Positions 35,926-44,153 of a DNA stretch of 64,000 nt are shown in pieces (within the stretch, counting starts at the first letter, position 1; each line of letters starts with the position of its first letter). Below the pieces are notes generated by a model. That model ran no database searches. It was not told where the DNA came from and was given only the letters and a program-made list of their open reading frames with translations. The stretch is from contig NZ_JRFE01000025.1 in assembly GCF_000756305.1 (NCBI RefSeq), forward strand, positions 56,792-120,791. The letters are read 5' to 3'. Source of the DNA: Myxosarcina sp. GI1 (lineage in GTDB: Bacteria; Cyanobacteriota; Cyanobacteriia; Cyanobacteriales; Xenococcaceae). The position numbers and the translations under genes were made by a program.

Positions 35926-36474
35926 TTATTTTTTTTGCTGGCGATCGCTCCGAGCTATAATTTGCTCCACGATAACTTCTGGAGAGTAAGAAATATCGAT
36001 AGTTATAGCTGCTTCGGGTTCTTCTAAAGCCTCAAATTGGCTGCGTAACATATCTTCTTTCATAAAATGATCGTGACGCTGGCGAATTCTCTGTTTGATG
36101 CGCTCATAATCACCACGCAGATAAATCCAGGTAATTTTGTTGGCGCGATTACCCGAAGGGTACGCTGAGTCTAACGACTTGCTTACGCAACCACGATCGC
36201 TCTCAAGTAGTTGACGATAATCCGATTTTAATGCCGAACATGCTAAAATTCCTTGTTGCTCGGCAGCTAAAGTCTCAGCAATAAAATCTCTAAGCTTTAG
36301 TAGCCAAGCTCGGCGATCTTTATCGTTCAAAGGGATGCCCTGACTCATTTTGTCGATATTGGCTTGAGGATGAAAATCATCCGCATCGTAAAAAGGAATG
36401 TCAGTGCGATCGCTAAGTAGCCGCCCTACAGTAGATTTACCAGAACCAGCTACGCCCATAATGATGTAAAACAT
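35926..36474 (-). CDS. Gluconokinase with repeat-derived insertion
   Basis: A 182-aa kinase from the ATG at 36474 (another ATG lies 6 codons upstream). P-loop MGVAGSGKST, YDADDFHP and ACSALKSDYRQLL are typical of the GntK family, which phosphorylates gluconate to 6-phosphogluconate. Between YRQLLESD and KITWIYLRGDY it carries about 20 extra residues (93-112, containing SAYPSG). These are encoded by a palindromic sequence (tacccgaagggta, 36150-36162). Without them the protein matches family length. The insertion sits in a surface loop and probably leaves the enzyme active. Confidence 0.85.
   Translation of the reverse strand: MFYIIMGVAGSGKSTVGRLLSDRTDIPFYDADDFHPQANIDKMSQGIPLNDKDRRAWLLKLRDFIAETLAAEQQGILACSALKSDYRQLLESDRGCVSKSLDSAYPSGNRANKITWIYLRGDYERIKQRIRQRHDHFMKEDMLRSQFEALEEPEAAITIDISYSPEVIVEQIIARSDRQQKK
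36139..36198. repeat. Palindromic repeat inserted in gluconokinase gene
   Basis: About 60 bp, in frame, centred on the inverted repeat taccc-gaa-gggta with gcgtaagcaagtc-type sequence beside it (on the minus strand). The style matches the small dispersed palindromic repeats common in cyanobacterial genomes. Limits are estimated from the interruption of the GntK family sequence. Confidence 0.6.
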
Positions 36475-36559
36475 ACGGTCAAAAAAATACACTCGCCGAT
36501 AAGACGATAAACTATATATCTGAATTTATCTCGAACAATATTTTAATAACTAACTATTT

Positions 36560-38080
36560 ATGAATGCGATCGCAGCAGCTTCTACTGTTAATAAATTAGA
36601 TGTAATAGTTATCGGTTCTGGTATTGGGGGTTTGGTGACGGCTACCCAATTAGCAGCAAAAGGAGCCAAGGTATTAGTTTTAGAAAGCTATGTAATTCCT
36701 GGTGGTAGTGCGGGTTATTTCGAGCGTGAAGGATATCGCTTCGACGTTGGCGCGTCGATGATTTTTGGCTTTGGCGATCGCGGCACGACTAATTTATTAA
36801 CCCGCGCCTTACAAGCTGTGGATATGGAAATCGAAACCATACCCGATCCCGTTCAAATTCACTACCATCTACCTGACAACCTGGAACTCAAAGTTTATCG
36901 AGATTACGAACAGTTTTTACAAGAGTTAATTGCGATTTTCCCCCACGAAGCCAAAGGAATTCGACATTTTTACGATGAATGCTGGCAAGTATTTAACTGT
37001 CTCAACGCGATGGAACTACTTTCTTTAGAAGAACCGCGCTATTTGATGCGAGTATTCTTTCAGCATCCTTTTGCCTGCTTGGGCTTAGTAAAATATTTAC
37101 CTCAAAATGTTGGCGATTTAGCCCGTCGCTATATTAGCGATCTTAAACTGCTCAAATTTATCGATATGGAGTGTTATTGCTGGTCGGTAGTTCCTGCATC
37201 CCATACGCCAACGATCAACGCAGGTATGGTTTTTAGCGATCGCCATTATGGAGGTATTAACTATCCTAAAGGTGGTGTGGGGCAAATCGCTCAAAAATTA
37301 GTTGAGGGTTTAAAAAAAGCAGGAGGACAAATTCGCTATAAAGCCAGAGTAAAAGAGATTTTGATTGAGAATAGCAAAGCAGTAGGAGTAAAACTAACCG
37401 ACGGCAAAGAATACCGCGCCAAACGCATTGTTTCTAATGCCACTCGTTGGGATACCTTTGGCAAACTTGTCTCCCCCGAACAAATACCCCAAAAAGAAAA
37501 GAGATGGCAGCAGAGATATCAAAAATCTCCTAGTTTTTTAAACTTACATTTGGGTGTAAAAGCCGAAGTTTTACCAACAGGAACGGAATGTCATCACATT
37601 CTACTCGAAGACTGGAAAGACATGGAAACAGCAGAAGGGACTATTTTTGTTTCGATTCCTACTTTATTAGATCCTAGTTTGGCTCCCGCAGGACATCATA
37701 TCATTCACACCTTTACCCCTAGCTGGATCGAGGACTGGCAAGGACTAACCCCCCAAGCATATCGAGAGAAAAAAGAAGCGGCAGCAGCTAAGTTAATCCA
37801 TCGCCTGGAAGCAATTTTTCCCGAACTAGAAGCAGCTATAGACTACCAGGAAATCGGAACGCCTCGTACCCATCGCCGTTTTTTAAATAGACAGGATGGT
37901 ACTTATGGACCCATACCCAGTCGCAAATTAGCTGGTTTGCTCGGTATGCCTTTTAACCGTACTGCTATATCAGGACTTTATTGTGTCGGCGATAGCACTT
38001 TTCCAGGACAGGGTTTAAATGCCGTTGCTTTTTCTGGTATGAGTTGCGGTCATCGGATCGCTGTCGATTTAGGATTGTAA
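36560..38080 (+). CDS. crtH: Carotene cis-trans isomerase CrtH (CRTISO)
   Basis: A 506-aa FAD enzyme. The dinucleotide site is [16 protein letters not shown], with [23 protein letters not shown], and the C-terminal FAD motif is [20 protein letters not shown]. This is the cyanobacterial/plant CRTISO family, homologue of Synechocystis sll0033, which isomerises poly-cis lycopene to the all-trans form. Length is normal. The S4-domain gene follows 24 bp after its stop. Confidence 0.92.
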   Translation: MNAIAAASTVNKLDVIVIGSGIGGLVTATQLAAKGAKVLVLESYVIPGGSAGYFEREGYRFDVGASMIFGFGDRGTTNLLTRALQAVDMEIETIPDPVQIHYHLPDNLELKVYRDYEQFLQELIAIFPHEAKGIRHFYDECWQVFNCLNAMELLSLEEPRYLMRVFFQHPFACLGLVKYLPQNVGDLARRYISDLKLLKFIDMECYCWSVVPASHTPTINAGMVFSDRHYGGINYPKGGVGQIAQKLVEGLKKAGGQIRYKARVKEILIENSKAVGVKLTDGKEYRAKRIVSNATRWDTFGKLVSPEQIPQKEKRWQQRYQKSPSFLNLHLGVKAEVLPTGTECHHILLEDWKDMETAEGTIFVSIPTLLDPSLAPAGHHIIHTFTPSWIEDWQGLTPQAYREKKEAAAAKLIHRLEAIFPELEAAIDYQEIGTPRTHRRFLNRQDGTYGPIPSRKLAGLLGMPFNRTAISGLYCVGDSTFPGQGLNAVAFSGMSCGHRIAVDLGL

Positions 38081-38104
38081 TAATTGAAAACGAAATACTA
38101 TGTT

Positions 38105-38341
38105 ATGAGCAAGCAAAAATTGACCGATAAAAATTTACAATCCCAACCTCACATCAAACTCGACCAGTTTTTAAAATGGCAGGCAATTACCATGACTGGT
38201 GGCGAAGCAAAAATTATGATTCAGCAAGGAGAAGTTGAGGTAAACGGGGAAGTTGAAACTAGACGCGGCAAAAAATTAAGAACGGGCGATCGCGTTACGA
38301 TAGGAGGCTCTACCTATAGAGTAGAACTAAACGATAAATAA
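38105..38341 (+). CDS. S4-domain RNA-binding protein (YbcJ/YaaA-like)
   Basis: A 78-aa S4-type RNA-binding protein. The core IKLDQFLKWQ... MIQQGEVEVNGEVETRRGKKLRTGD matches small stand-alone S4 proteins. The ATG at 38105 is preferred to a TTG 7 codons upstream. Its last 18 codons are repeated, with mostly conservative changes, at 39056-39112 beyond the vapBC module. The gene itself looks intact, and it is probably co-transcribed with crtH. Confidence 0.82.
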   Translation: MSKQKLTDKNLQSQPHIKLDQFLKWQAITMTGGEAKIMIQQGEVEVNGEVETRRGKKLRTGDRVTIGGSTYRVELNDK

Positions 38342-38358
38342 ATTCACGAAAGCGAATG

Positions 38359-38760
38359 TTAACTAACCCAATTTTCTAACTTTAAATTAGGTACGCGGCT
38401 AAATTCTCTAGTGTTATTAGTTACTAGCGTTAACTCTAAACTAAGAGCATGAGCGGCAATCAAAGTGTCTAAAGAACCGATAGTCGTTCCTTGTTTTTCT
38501 AATATTGCTCGAACCATACCATACATCGCAGCAGCAGCAGGATCGAAATCTACTACTGTCAACGGTAGTAAAAATTGTGTTAATGCTTGCCTGTTTTTTT
38601 CTGGAAACTGACTTTTTTGAACGCCAAATTCTAATTCGGCAACGGTAATAGAAGATATACCAATATCTCCTAAATCGTAAGCGTTAAATTTTTGCAATAC
38701 TTCTAGTGGCTTTTGCTTAATGATGTAAATACAAATATTGGTATCTAGTAAAAATTTCAT
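38359..38760 (-). CDS. vapC: VapC-family PIN-domain toxin
   Basis: A 133-aa PIN-domain ribonuclease. Metal-binding acidic residues are Asp6 (LLDTN), Glu42 (VAELEFG) and Asp98 (GSLDTLIAAHA), with VTNNTREF at the fourth position. All catalytic positions are kept, so it should be active. Its ATG overlaps the vapB stop by 4 bp (ATGA), the normal arrangement for a type II toxin-antitoxin pair. The stop lies 17 bp from the end of the convergent S4 gene. Confidence 0.9.
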   Translation of the reverse strand: MKFLLDTNICIYIIKQKPLEVLQKFNAYDLGDIGISSITVAELEFGVQKSQFPEKNRQALTQFLLPLTVVDFDPAAAAMYGMVRAILEKQGTTIGSLDTLIAAHALSLELTLVTNNTREFSRVPNLKLENWVS

Positions 38761-38990
38761 TCAAAAGCAGTTTCTCGTTCTTGTTCTTCTGGCTGCTGCC
38801 GATCGCTCATAAAGTCATCAGAAAACTGTTCTAAGCTATCAAACAAAGTTTCCCAAGAATTTTCATAAGGTAAAAGCACCACAGCATTACCAACGCGCTT
38901 AATTAAAACCTTGTCTCCTGAAAAACGATATTTTTTCGGCAGCCGAACCGCTTGGCTTTTGCCATTTTGAAAAAGTTTAGCCGTTTCCAT
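38757..38990 (-). CDS. vapB: VapB-type AbrB/SpoVT antitoxin
   Basis: A 77-aa protein from the ATG at 38990. The swapped-hairpin DNA-binding domain METAKLFQNGKSQAVRLPKKYRF is of the VagC/VapB type. The acidic C-terminus (DDFMSDRQQPEEQERE) should wrap the toxin. An in-frame upstream codon at 39005 would put the start inside the operator palindrome, so the later ATG is preferred. A 13-bp palindrome lies 14 nt upstream of the ATG. Confidence 0.88.
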   Translation of the reverse strand: METAKLFQNGKSQAVRLPKKYRFSGDKVLIKRVGNAVVLLPYENSWETLFDSLEQFSDDFMSDRQQPEEQERETAFE

Positions 38991-39004
38991 TATTAATTTA
39001 CCCA

Positions 39005-39037
39005 AAATTAATATATATTTTTAGTATATATTAATTT
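39005..39037. promoter_or_regulatory. vapBC operator palindrome
   Basis: A perfect 13-bp inverted repeat (aaattaatatata / tatatattaattt) with a 7-nt spacer lies 14 nt upstream of the vapB ATG. Position and symmetry fit an autoregulatory site for the VapBC complex. Its AT-rich core probably overlaps the -10 region. Confidence 0.7.
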
Positions 39038-39055
39038 GATTGCGTCATTGTTTGA

Positions 39056-39112
39056 GGCGATCGCGTTACGGTAGGAGGCTCTACCTATAGAGTAGAATTA
39101 GACGAAAACTAG
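39056..39112 (+). pseudogene. Orphan second copy of the S4 gene 3' end
   Basis: About 54 bp are nearly identical to 38285-38338, the 3' end of the S4-domain gene. Read in the same frame it gives GDRVTVGGSTYRVELDEN and a TAG stop; the intact gene ends GDRVTIGGSTYRVELNDK. The differences are conservative or synonymous, as between two functional orthologues. The homology begins at a HIP1 octamer (39057-39064). No upstream S4 sequence accompanies it. Confidence 0.8.
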
Positions 39113-39146
39113 TCTAATAAAGCTAAGTGTGAGCGTAATTGCTCTA

Positions 39147-39710
39147 TCACTCCAATAGCCAACCAAATAATTCATCTAGAGTTAATTTAAAAGCTTTAGC
39201 AAAGTCGGGTACGGATAAAATATCTTTAGCATCCTCAAAGAATACTGGCTGTTGCCCTTGAAAATAAACCAATACTGACTGTTCTTTCGGATCGATTAAC
39301 CATCCCAATTGTGTACCATTAGCTAAACAATGAAGAATATTTTTAGTGACTCTGGTTTGACTCTGTTCGGGAGATAAAATTTCTATTGTCCAGTCTGGTG
39401 CAGCTTGAAACGAATCTGCTATCGCACCATTATCATCGCGAGGTATTCTGTCCCAAGTAAATACAGTTACATCGGGTACAGTAGAACGTCCACCGAAGGT
39501 ACATCTTAGTTCGGTAAATGCACGAGCCGTTTTCTGAGGTTTAAGAGCAACATTGATGGCACTCGATAATTCAGTCTGAATCGTACTGTGTTTTCCTTTC
39601 GGCATTGGTTTTTGAAAAATTTTCCCATCGATATATTCACTGGCGGGTTTAGTTTCTGGTAATGCTAGAAACTCGCCTATACTTATGGGTTTAGAAGGAG
39701 TTGTAACCAT
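39147..39710 (-). CDS. Uma2-family (DUF820) PD-(D/E)XK nuclease-like protein
   Basis: A 187-aa protein from MVTTPSKPISIGEFLAL. The core has VPDVTVF and DWTIEILSPEQS, the DUF820/Uma2 marks, which are expanded in great numbers in cyanobacteria. A 35-codon upstream extension is open but has non-family composition, so the ATG at 39710 is chosen. The cellular role of Uma2 proteins is not settled. Confidence 0.82.
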   Translation of the reverse strand: MVTTPSKPISIGEFLALPETKPASEYIDGKIFQKPMPKGKHSTIQTELSSAINVALKPQKTARAFTELRCTFGGRSTVPDVTVFTWDRIPRDDNGAIADSFQAAPDWTIEILSPEQSQTRVTKNILHCLANGTQLGWLIDPKEQSVLVYFQGQQPVFFEDAKDILSVPDFAKAFKLTLDELFGWLLE

Positions 39711-39888
39711 AGCTCGATCTTGCCGTTGGATATTAATATTATAGTTACTTAGATTGTATTTTATCGGTTCTGGCGATCGCTTCAGCCATTTTTGTACCTC
39801 ATACCTTATAAACATGTTTTTGAGTTAGCAAAGCTATAAAGATAAATAATTAGCCGTGCAAGCACATAATATAAACAAAAACTACTAA

Positions 39889-40269
39889 ATGAATAATGAC
39901 TTTGAACGAATAAACAAAATTGCTAATCAAACCAACATTAATGATTTCAGAATTGAGCAATATAACTCTGTTAATTTGATACTTACTGGCAGTTTTGATT
40001 TTGCTTATTATTACCAAGTCAAAGTAACTTTTTTTGAAGTAAGTTATATTTCCCTACCTACTGATTTTAGTTATCCAATATTTAGAGTGGCAAATGAAAG
40101 TGAGATTGCAAACATTTCCAAGCAAATAGCTTTATATCCAGAAGACATAGTTTACTGTATAGAAGCTGAAACAAGTACTAGTATTAAGCGCATACTATTC
40201 TTCATAGTTGCCGAAGGTATGGAAGTAGTAGAAGAATTAGTAAAATTCGATTGGACTTACAAAAAATAA
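39889..40269 (+). CDS. Hypothetical protein (126 aa)
   Basis: A 126-aa soluble protein with no membrane segment. It is beta-rich in the middle (SFDFAYYYQVKVTFFEVSYISLP), with FSYPIFRVAN and a C-terminal amphipathic part ending VKFDWTYKK. I do not recognise a family. It is AT-rich and isolated in a region of accessory genes (vapBC, Uma2). Its stop is directly adjacent to the stop of the convergent methyltransferase gene, which supports a real gene boundary. Confidence 0.6.
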   Translation: MNNDFERINKIANQTNINDFRIEQYNSVNLILTGSFDFAYYYQVKVTFFEVSYISLPTDFSYPIFRVANESEIANISKQIALYPEDIVYCIEAETSTSIKRILFFIVAEGMEVVEELVKFDWTYKK

Positions 40270-41067
40270 TTAGTGTTGACCGACAACACCTACAGTAGCA
40301 ACATAAATAGCCCAAAAACTAGAATCTTCTGCAAATTGACAATAGTTTTTTATATCTTCTTCGCTAGCTTTGCCAGTAGCAAGATATTTTTCTCTCAATT
40401 GCGTTGCCGACATGTTCATCATTGTTGCTACGTTAGAACCACCATTGACTATAGGAACGTCATTTTCTACTGTATGTATCTGCAAGCCGAGTTGCTGAAA
40501 CATAGAAGGTAATAGAACACCTAGAGAATAATTTAAGTCGCGATCGCTAAACATTTGACGAATAGCTTGATTCACCCTATCTACAGCCTGACAGTCTTGC
40601 TTATTACCGTAAATCGCTCTGGTAGCGGAAAAATCTGGTTCTTCAACTACTAACCAACCTCCAGGTTTTAGTAAATTTAATATTCTCGATAAAGCTACCC
40701 GAAAATCTGCGAGGTGAATTAAAACGTTGCGGACATGAATTAGATCGAATGAATTTTTAGTTAAAGATAAATTTGGATTGCGAATATCATCTCTAATAAT
40801 TTCTACATTAGGTAGTGATATATCTTCTATAAAGCGAGTGTCGATATCTACGGCAATAACTCTACCAGACGAGCCAACAATTTCTGACATCGATCTAACT
40901 ATCGATCCCGCACCCGCACCTACTTCCAAGCACTGCCAACCTGTTGTAATACCTGTAGCTAAAATTAGACGCTTACTAAGAGGATCGCAAACTTTCTCTA
41001 GCAACCTGAGCCGTTCTAGTTCGGAGTTAAGTTGAGTATCGGTAAAGACATACTTATTTTCTGACAT
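40270..41067 (-). CDS. Class I SAM-dependent methyltransferase
   Basis: A 265-aa protein from the ATG at 41067 (a GTG 3 codons earlier is possible). Motif I is CLEVGAGAGSIVRSM, motif II ends VIAVDID, and motif IV/post-IV is DLIHVRNVLIHLADF with LLKPGGWLVVEEPDF. The small-molecule substrate is unknown. It follows bioB by 51 bp on the same strand, but its sequence is not that of BioC. Confidence 0.8.
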   Translation of the reverse strand: MSENKYVFTDTQLNSELERLRLLEKVCDPLSKRLILATGITTGWQCLEVGAGAGSIVRSMSEIVGSSGRVIAVDIDTRFIEDISLPNVEIIRDDIRNPNLSLTKNSFDLIHVRNVLIHLADFRVALSRILNLLKPGGWLVVEEPDFSATRAIYGNKQDCQAVDRVNQAIRQMFSDRDLNYSLGVLLPSMFQQLGLQIHTVENDVPIVNGGSNVATMMNMSATQLREKYLATGKASEEDIKNYCQFAEDSSFWAIYVATVGVVGQH

Positions 41068-41118
41068 TGAAGCCACCCTATTACCATGTTTTTTAGCTAG
41101 CGATCGCTAAAAAAATAT

Positions 41119-42138
41119 TTAACCTGCTACCGAAACATACTCTTCTAAAACAGATCCATCTGGTGCTTCTAAGACAAATCCCGCATCGTGAATCATTTCT
41201 AGGTCTGCGCGTGCTGCTTGTCCTGCGGTGGTTAGATAGTCACCGACAAAAATAGAGTTGGCTGGATACAGTCCTAAAGGCTGGAGCGATCGCAAGTGAA
41301 CTTCTCTACCCCCAGCAATTCTAATTTCCTGAGAGGGCAGAATAAAGCGGAACAGGCATAAAATTCGCAAACAGCGACGGGGATTTAATTGGTTGACATC
41401 GGCTAGGGGAGTTCCTGCAATGGGAATTAAGAAATTGATCGGTACACTGGTGACGTTTAACTCTCTGAGGGCATACGCCAAATCTATAATATCGTCGTCA
41501 GCTTCGTTCATGCCGACAATACCGCCAGAACAGGTAGTAATACCTGCGGCTTGCACGTTTTTAATCGTGGCGACGCGATCGCGATAGGTATGAGTGCTGC
41601 AAATATTATCGTGATGATTTTCGGAGGTGTTGAGGTTATGGTTGACTCGATCTACTCCTACTGCTGCCAAACGCTGCGTTTGTGACTCGCTCAATAGTCC
41701 CAAACAGGCACAAATTTTTAAATCATGTTTGGCTTTAACGGCTTTAAATGCCTCTAATACATTAGCAAATACCGTTTCAGAAGGCGATCGCCCCGAAATC
41801 GCCATACAAAACGTTCCCGCTTTTAGTTCGGCTGCGCGATCTGCGGCTTTGACGATTTTTTCTTTAGCTAGTAAAGGATATTTATCAATCTCGGCACCAG
41901 AAATTTTTGACTGAGAACAATAGTTGCAGTCTTCCTGACACAAGCCACTTTGAGCATTAAGTAAGAAATGCAGTCTGACGCGATCGCCCCAATAATGATG
42001 CCGAACCTGATAAGCGGCAGCTAACTGTTCTAACAACACCGTATCGGGTGCCTGTAAAATAGCCTTGGCAGTGGCGCGATCGATTAATTCGCCAGCGAGA
42101 GAAGTTGCTGCTATGGCATTAAATGATAGTTGAGTCAT
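41119..42138 (-). CDS. bioB: Biotin synthase
   Basis: A 339-aa radical-SAM enzyme from [14 protein letters not shown]. The [4Fe-4S] ligands are Cys67-x3-Cys71-x2-Cys74 (CQEDCNYC). YCSQS and the later NLNTSE and GGIVGMNE segments are typical of BioB. It inserts sulfur into dethiobiotin. An upstream open extension of 17 codons has non-family sequence and was dropped. It diverges from the beta-lactamase gene across 112 bp. Confidence 0.93.
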   Translation of the reverse strand: MTQLSFNAIAATSLAGELIDRATAKAILQAPDTVLLEQLAAAYQVRHHYWGDRVRLHFLLNAQSGLCQEDCNYCSQSKISGAEIDKYPLLAKEKIVKAADRAAELKAGTFCMAISGRSPSETVFANVLEAFKAVKAKHDLKICACLGLLSESQTQRLAAVGVDRVNHNLNTSENHHDNICSTHTYRDRVATIKNVQAAGITTCSGGIVGMNEADDDIIDLAYALRELNVTSVPINFLIPIAGTPLADVNQLNPRRCLRILCLFRFILPSQEIRIAGGREVHLRSLQPLGLYPANSIFVGDYLTTAGQAARADLEMIHDAGFVLEAPDGSVLEEYVSVAG

Positions 42139-42250
42139 GGCGATCGCGTTAATCTGTTGCAGAGGACAAATATTTATTGTTCTACACAATAGATAAGCTT
42201 GTCAAAATACCCAAATAAATTTATAGATTATTTCAATTGGAGGAGTAACT

Positions 42251-43078
42251 ATGAAAAAACTGTTGAGTCTTTTATTATTGGCAATCTTGGCTATATTAGG
42301 CAGTTGGTTGGTAACAGAACATCGAGTTTATTCTCAAGAACCCGAACTGCAACAAATGGTTAATTTTAGGCGACATTTCCAGCAATTAGGGATTGATGGT
42401 TCGATTATTATTTATGACCTTAATGGCGATTTTGTCTACGAACACAACCCCAACCGCAACAATTCTGCTTTTCTACCTGCATCTACCTACAAAATTCCCA
42501 ATTCTTTAATTGCCTTAGAAACGGGAGTAATAAAAGACGATGTGGCTGTTCTTACTTGGGATGGCATAGAAAGAGGTTTTAATGGTTCCTTTATAGAAGA
42601 ATGGAATCAAGATTTAAATATTCGTTTGGCTTTTCAATATTCTGCTGTCTGGTTTTATCAAGTGCTAGCACGTAAAATCGGACATCAAAGAATGCAGAAT
42701 TTTGTCAATCAAATAGAATACGGCAATCAAAATATTGGTAGCCCAGAAGATATCGATCGCTTTTGGCTAGAGGGAGAATTACGAATTACTCCCAAGCAGC
42801 AAATTGATTTTCTGCGTCGTCTATATCAAAATAATTTGCCTTTTTCTCAGAGGACTATAGATATAGTTAAAGATATTGCAATTGTCGAACAAACACCTAA
42901 TTACACACTTCGAGGCAAAACGGGATGGGCAAGTAACGTAGGTTGGTATGTAGGTTACTTAGAACAAGATGATAACGTTTATTTCTTTGCTACTAATCTA
43001 GATATGAAATCGGAAATCGACCCCGCAGCCAGGATAGAAGTTACTCGACTCTGTTTACAAGATCTTGGATTGCTGTAG
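42251..43078 (+). CDS. Class D (OXA-type) beta-lactamase family protein
   Basis: A 275-aa protein with an N-terminal signal/anchor segment (residues 3-21, no lipobox Cys). All class D motifs are in order: Ser78-Thr-Tyr-Lys81, Ser131-Ala-Val133, Tyr157-Gly-Asn159, Trp172 in the omega-loop region, and Lys223-Thr-Gly225-Trp. This spacing is that of active OXA enzymes rather than of BlaR-type sensors, which carry extra membrane domains. A good SD (ggaggag) precedes the ATG. It may hydrolyse beta-lactams or serve in cell-wall metabolism. Confidence 0.88.
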   Translation: MKKLLSLLLLAILAILGSWLVTEHRVYSQEPELQQMVNFRRHFQQLGIDGSIIIYDLNGDFVYEHNPNRNNSAFLPASTYKIPNSLIALETGVIKDDVAVLTWDGIERGFNGSFIEEWNQDLNIRLAFQYSAVWFYQVLARKIGHQRMQNFVNQIEYGNQNIGSPEDIDRFWLEGELRITPKQQIDFLRRLYQNNLPFSQRTIDIVKDIAIVEQTPNYTLRGKTGWASNVGWYVGYLEQDDNVYFFATNLDMKSEIDPAARIEVTRLCLQDLGLL

Positions 43079-43176
43079 TTTTTATTCCTATTTATTAATG
43101 TCAGCTTATTAATGTCAGCGAAGAAAGATAGAGTAGGTAATTTGGTATAATATGTACACAAAAAGAACTCAAACTA

Positions 43177-43281
43177 TTGACCAAGGCTGTAGTCGCTTTA
43201 AAAAATAACGTCGATCGCGATCGCGAAAATAACGAAGCGCAGCGACAAATTTTAATTAGAGATTTACAAATACAACTATAG
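43177..43281 (+). CDS. Possible 34-aa small protein or gene remnant
   Basis: A TTG-TAG frame of 34 codons (TKAVVALKNNVDRDREN, then NEAQRQILIRDLQIQL) has good protein-like composition and an amphipathic helical look. The frame is open a further 11 codons upstream without an ATG. It lies just before the DUF29 gene. I do not recognise it; it could be the tail of a decayed gene. Confidence 0.25.
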   Translation: MTKAVVALKNNVDRDRENNEAQRQILIRDLQIQL

Positions 43282-43339
43282 TAAATTGAAATTAATTTTT
43301 TAAAACATAGCCGACCGAACTTGTTTAAAGATAACAGCG

Positions 43340-43753
43340 ATGAAGATAAAAATTGAGCGCGATGAATGGCTGGAAATGCAGATTGCTGCTTTGCGATCGC
43401 GCTCCTTCAATACATTAGATGTAGAAAATTTAATTGAGGAACTAGAAGAGTTGGTAAGGGGAGATAAAGCAGCGGTAGAAAGCTTTACCTACCAAATAAT
43501 TTTACATTTACTGTTAATCGATTACTGGATCGAGGAATCTGAGTGGAACCGCCGTCACTGGCGATCTGAAATAGTTAATTTTCAATTTCAACTAAGCAAT
43601 AAACTGACTACCAATCTAACCAAAGCGTTGGGCGATCGCCTCGACTATATCTACAGCAGAGCTTTAAAGGGTGCAATTAAAAAAACGGAATTACGCGATC
43701 GTTTTCCTAAAAGCAGACCTTATTCATTAGCAACGATAATTGGCGAAGATTAA
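43340..43753 (+). CDS. DUF29 family protein
   Basis: A 137-aa, mostly helical protein with the DUF29 pattern: DVENLIEELEEL, a helix ending LLLIDYW, NRRHWRSEIVNFQFQL and a Cys-free C-terminus. DUF29 proteins are abundant and multi-copy in cyanobacteria and have no settled function. No partner gene is obvious here. Confidence 0.8.
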   Translation: MKIKIERDEWLEMQIAALRSRSFNTLDVENLIEELEELVRGDKAAVESFTYQIILHLLLIDYWIEESEWNRRHWRSEIVNFQFQLSNKLTTNLTKALGDRLDYIYSRALKGAIKKTELRDRFPKSRPYSLATIIGED

Positions 43754-43823
43754 TATAAAGAGTAGATTTGGATAAAGAACTGAGAGAAATGATACAAAGT
43801 CTTACTAATATCTTGTAATTTTA

Positions 43824-44093
43824 CTAATGTGAAACCATCCAAGGTCTACTGCTAGCCGCACTCTGCAAACGGGGTTTTGCTGGTTCTCTAGCTTCTTGTT
43901 TGACTAATCTTGGTTCTTTAGATTTTCCAATTGACGACAGACTACCAGAGTTGAGATTGACGTTAGGTACGGAAAAAATTTTAGATGCGGCTTTGCCACA
44001 GTTGGGACAGTCTATGGGTGAATTATATTCGGCTAAACTGCGTAAAGCCTCAAATTCTCCGCAGTTATTACAGCGAAATTCATATATCGGCAT
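43824..44093 (-). CDS. fmdB: FmdB-type zinc-ribbon regulatory protein
   Basis: An 89-aa protein. The zinc ribbon MPIYEFRCNNCGEFEALRS with a second CPNC pair is the FmdB family signature. A low-complexity tail rich in Lys, Pro and Ser follows. It lies 60 bp downstream of fmdA on the same strand. In Methylophilus methylotrophus fmdB is thought to regulate the formamidase/amide genes; a similar role is inferred here. Confidence 0.82.
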   Translation of the reverse strand: MPIYEFRCNNCGEFEALRSLAEYNSPIDCPNCGKAASKIFSVPNVNLNSGSLSSIGKSKEPRLVKQEAREPAKPRLQSAASSRPWMVSH

Positions 44094-44153
44094 ATTTTTT
44101 AATTAATATTGGCAGTCGGTTGGGCAAAGCAGTGCCTTGCCCGTACTAAAAAT

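Noticed and set aside
40270-41067. BioC-type malonyl-ACP methyltransferase next to bioB
   Set aside because: The motif order is that of a general class I methyltransferase and no BioC-specific sequence is visible; adjacency alone is not enough.
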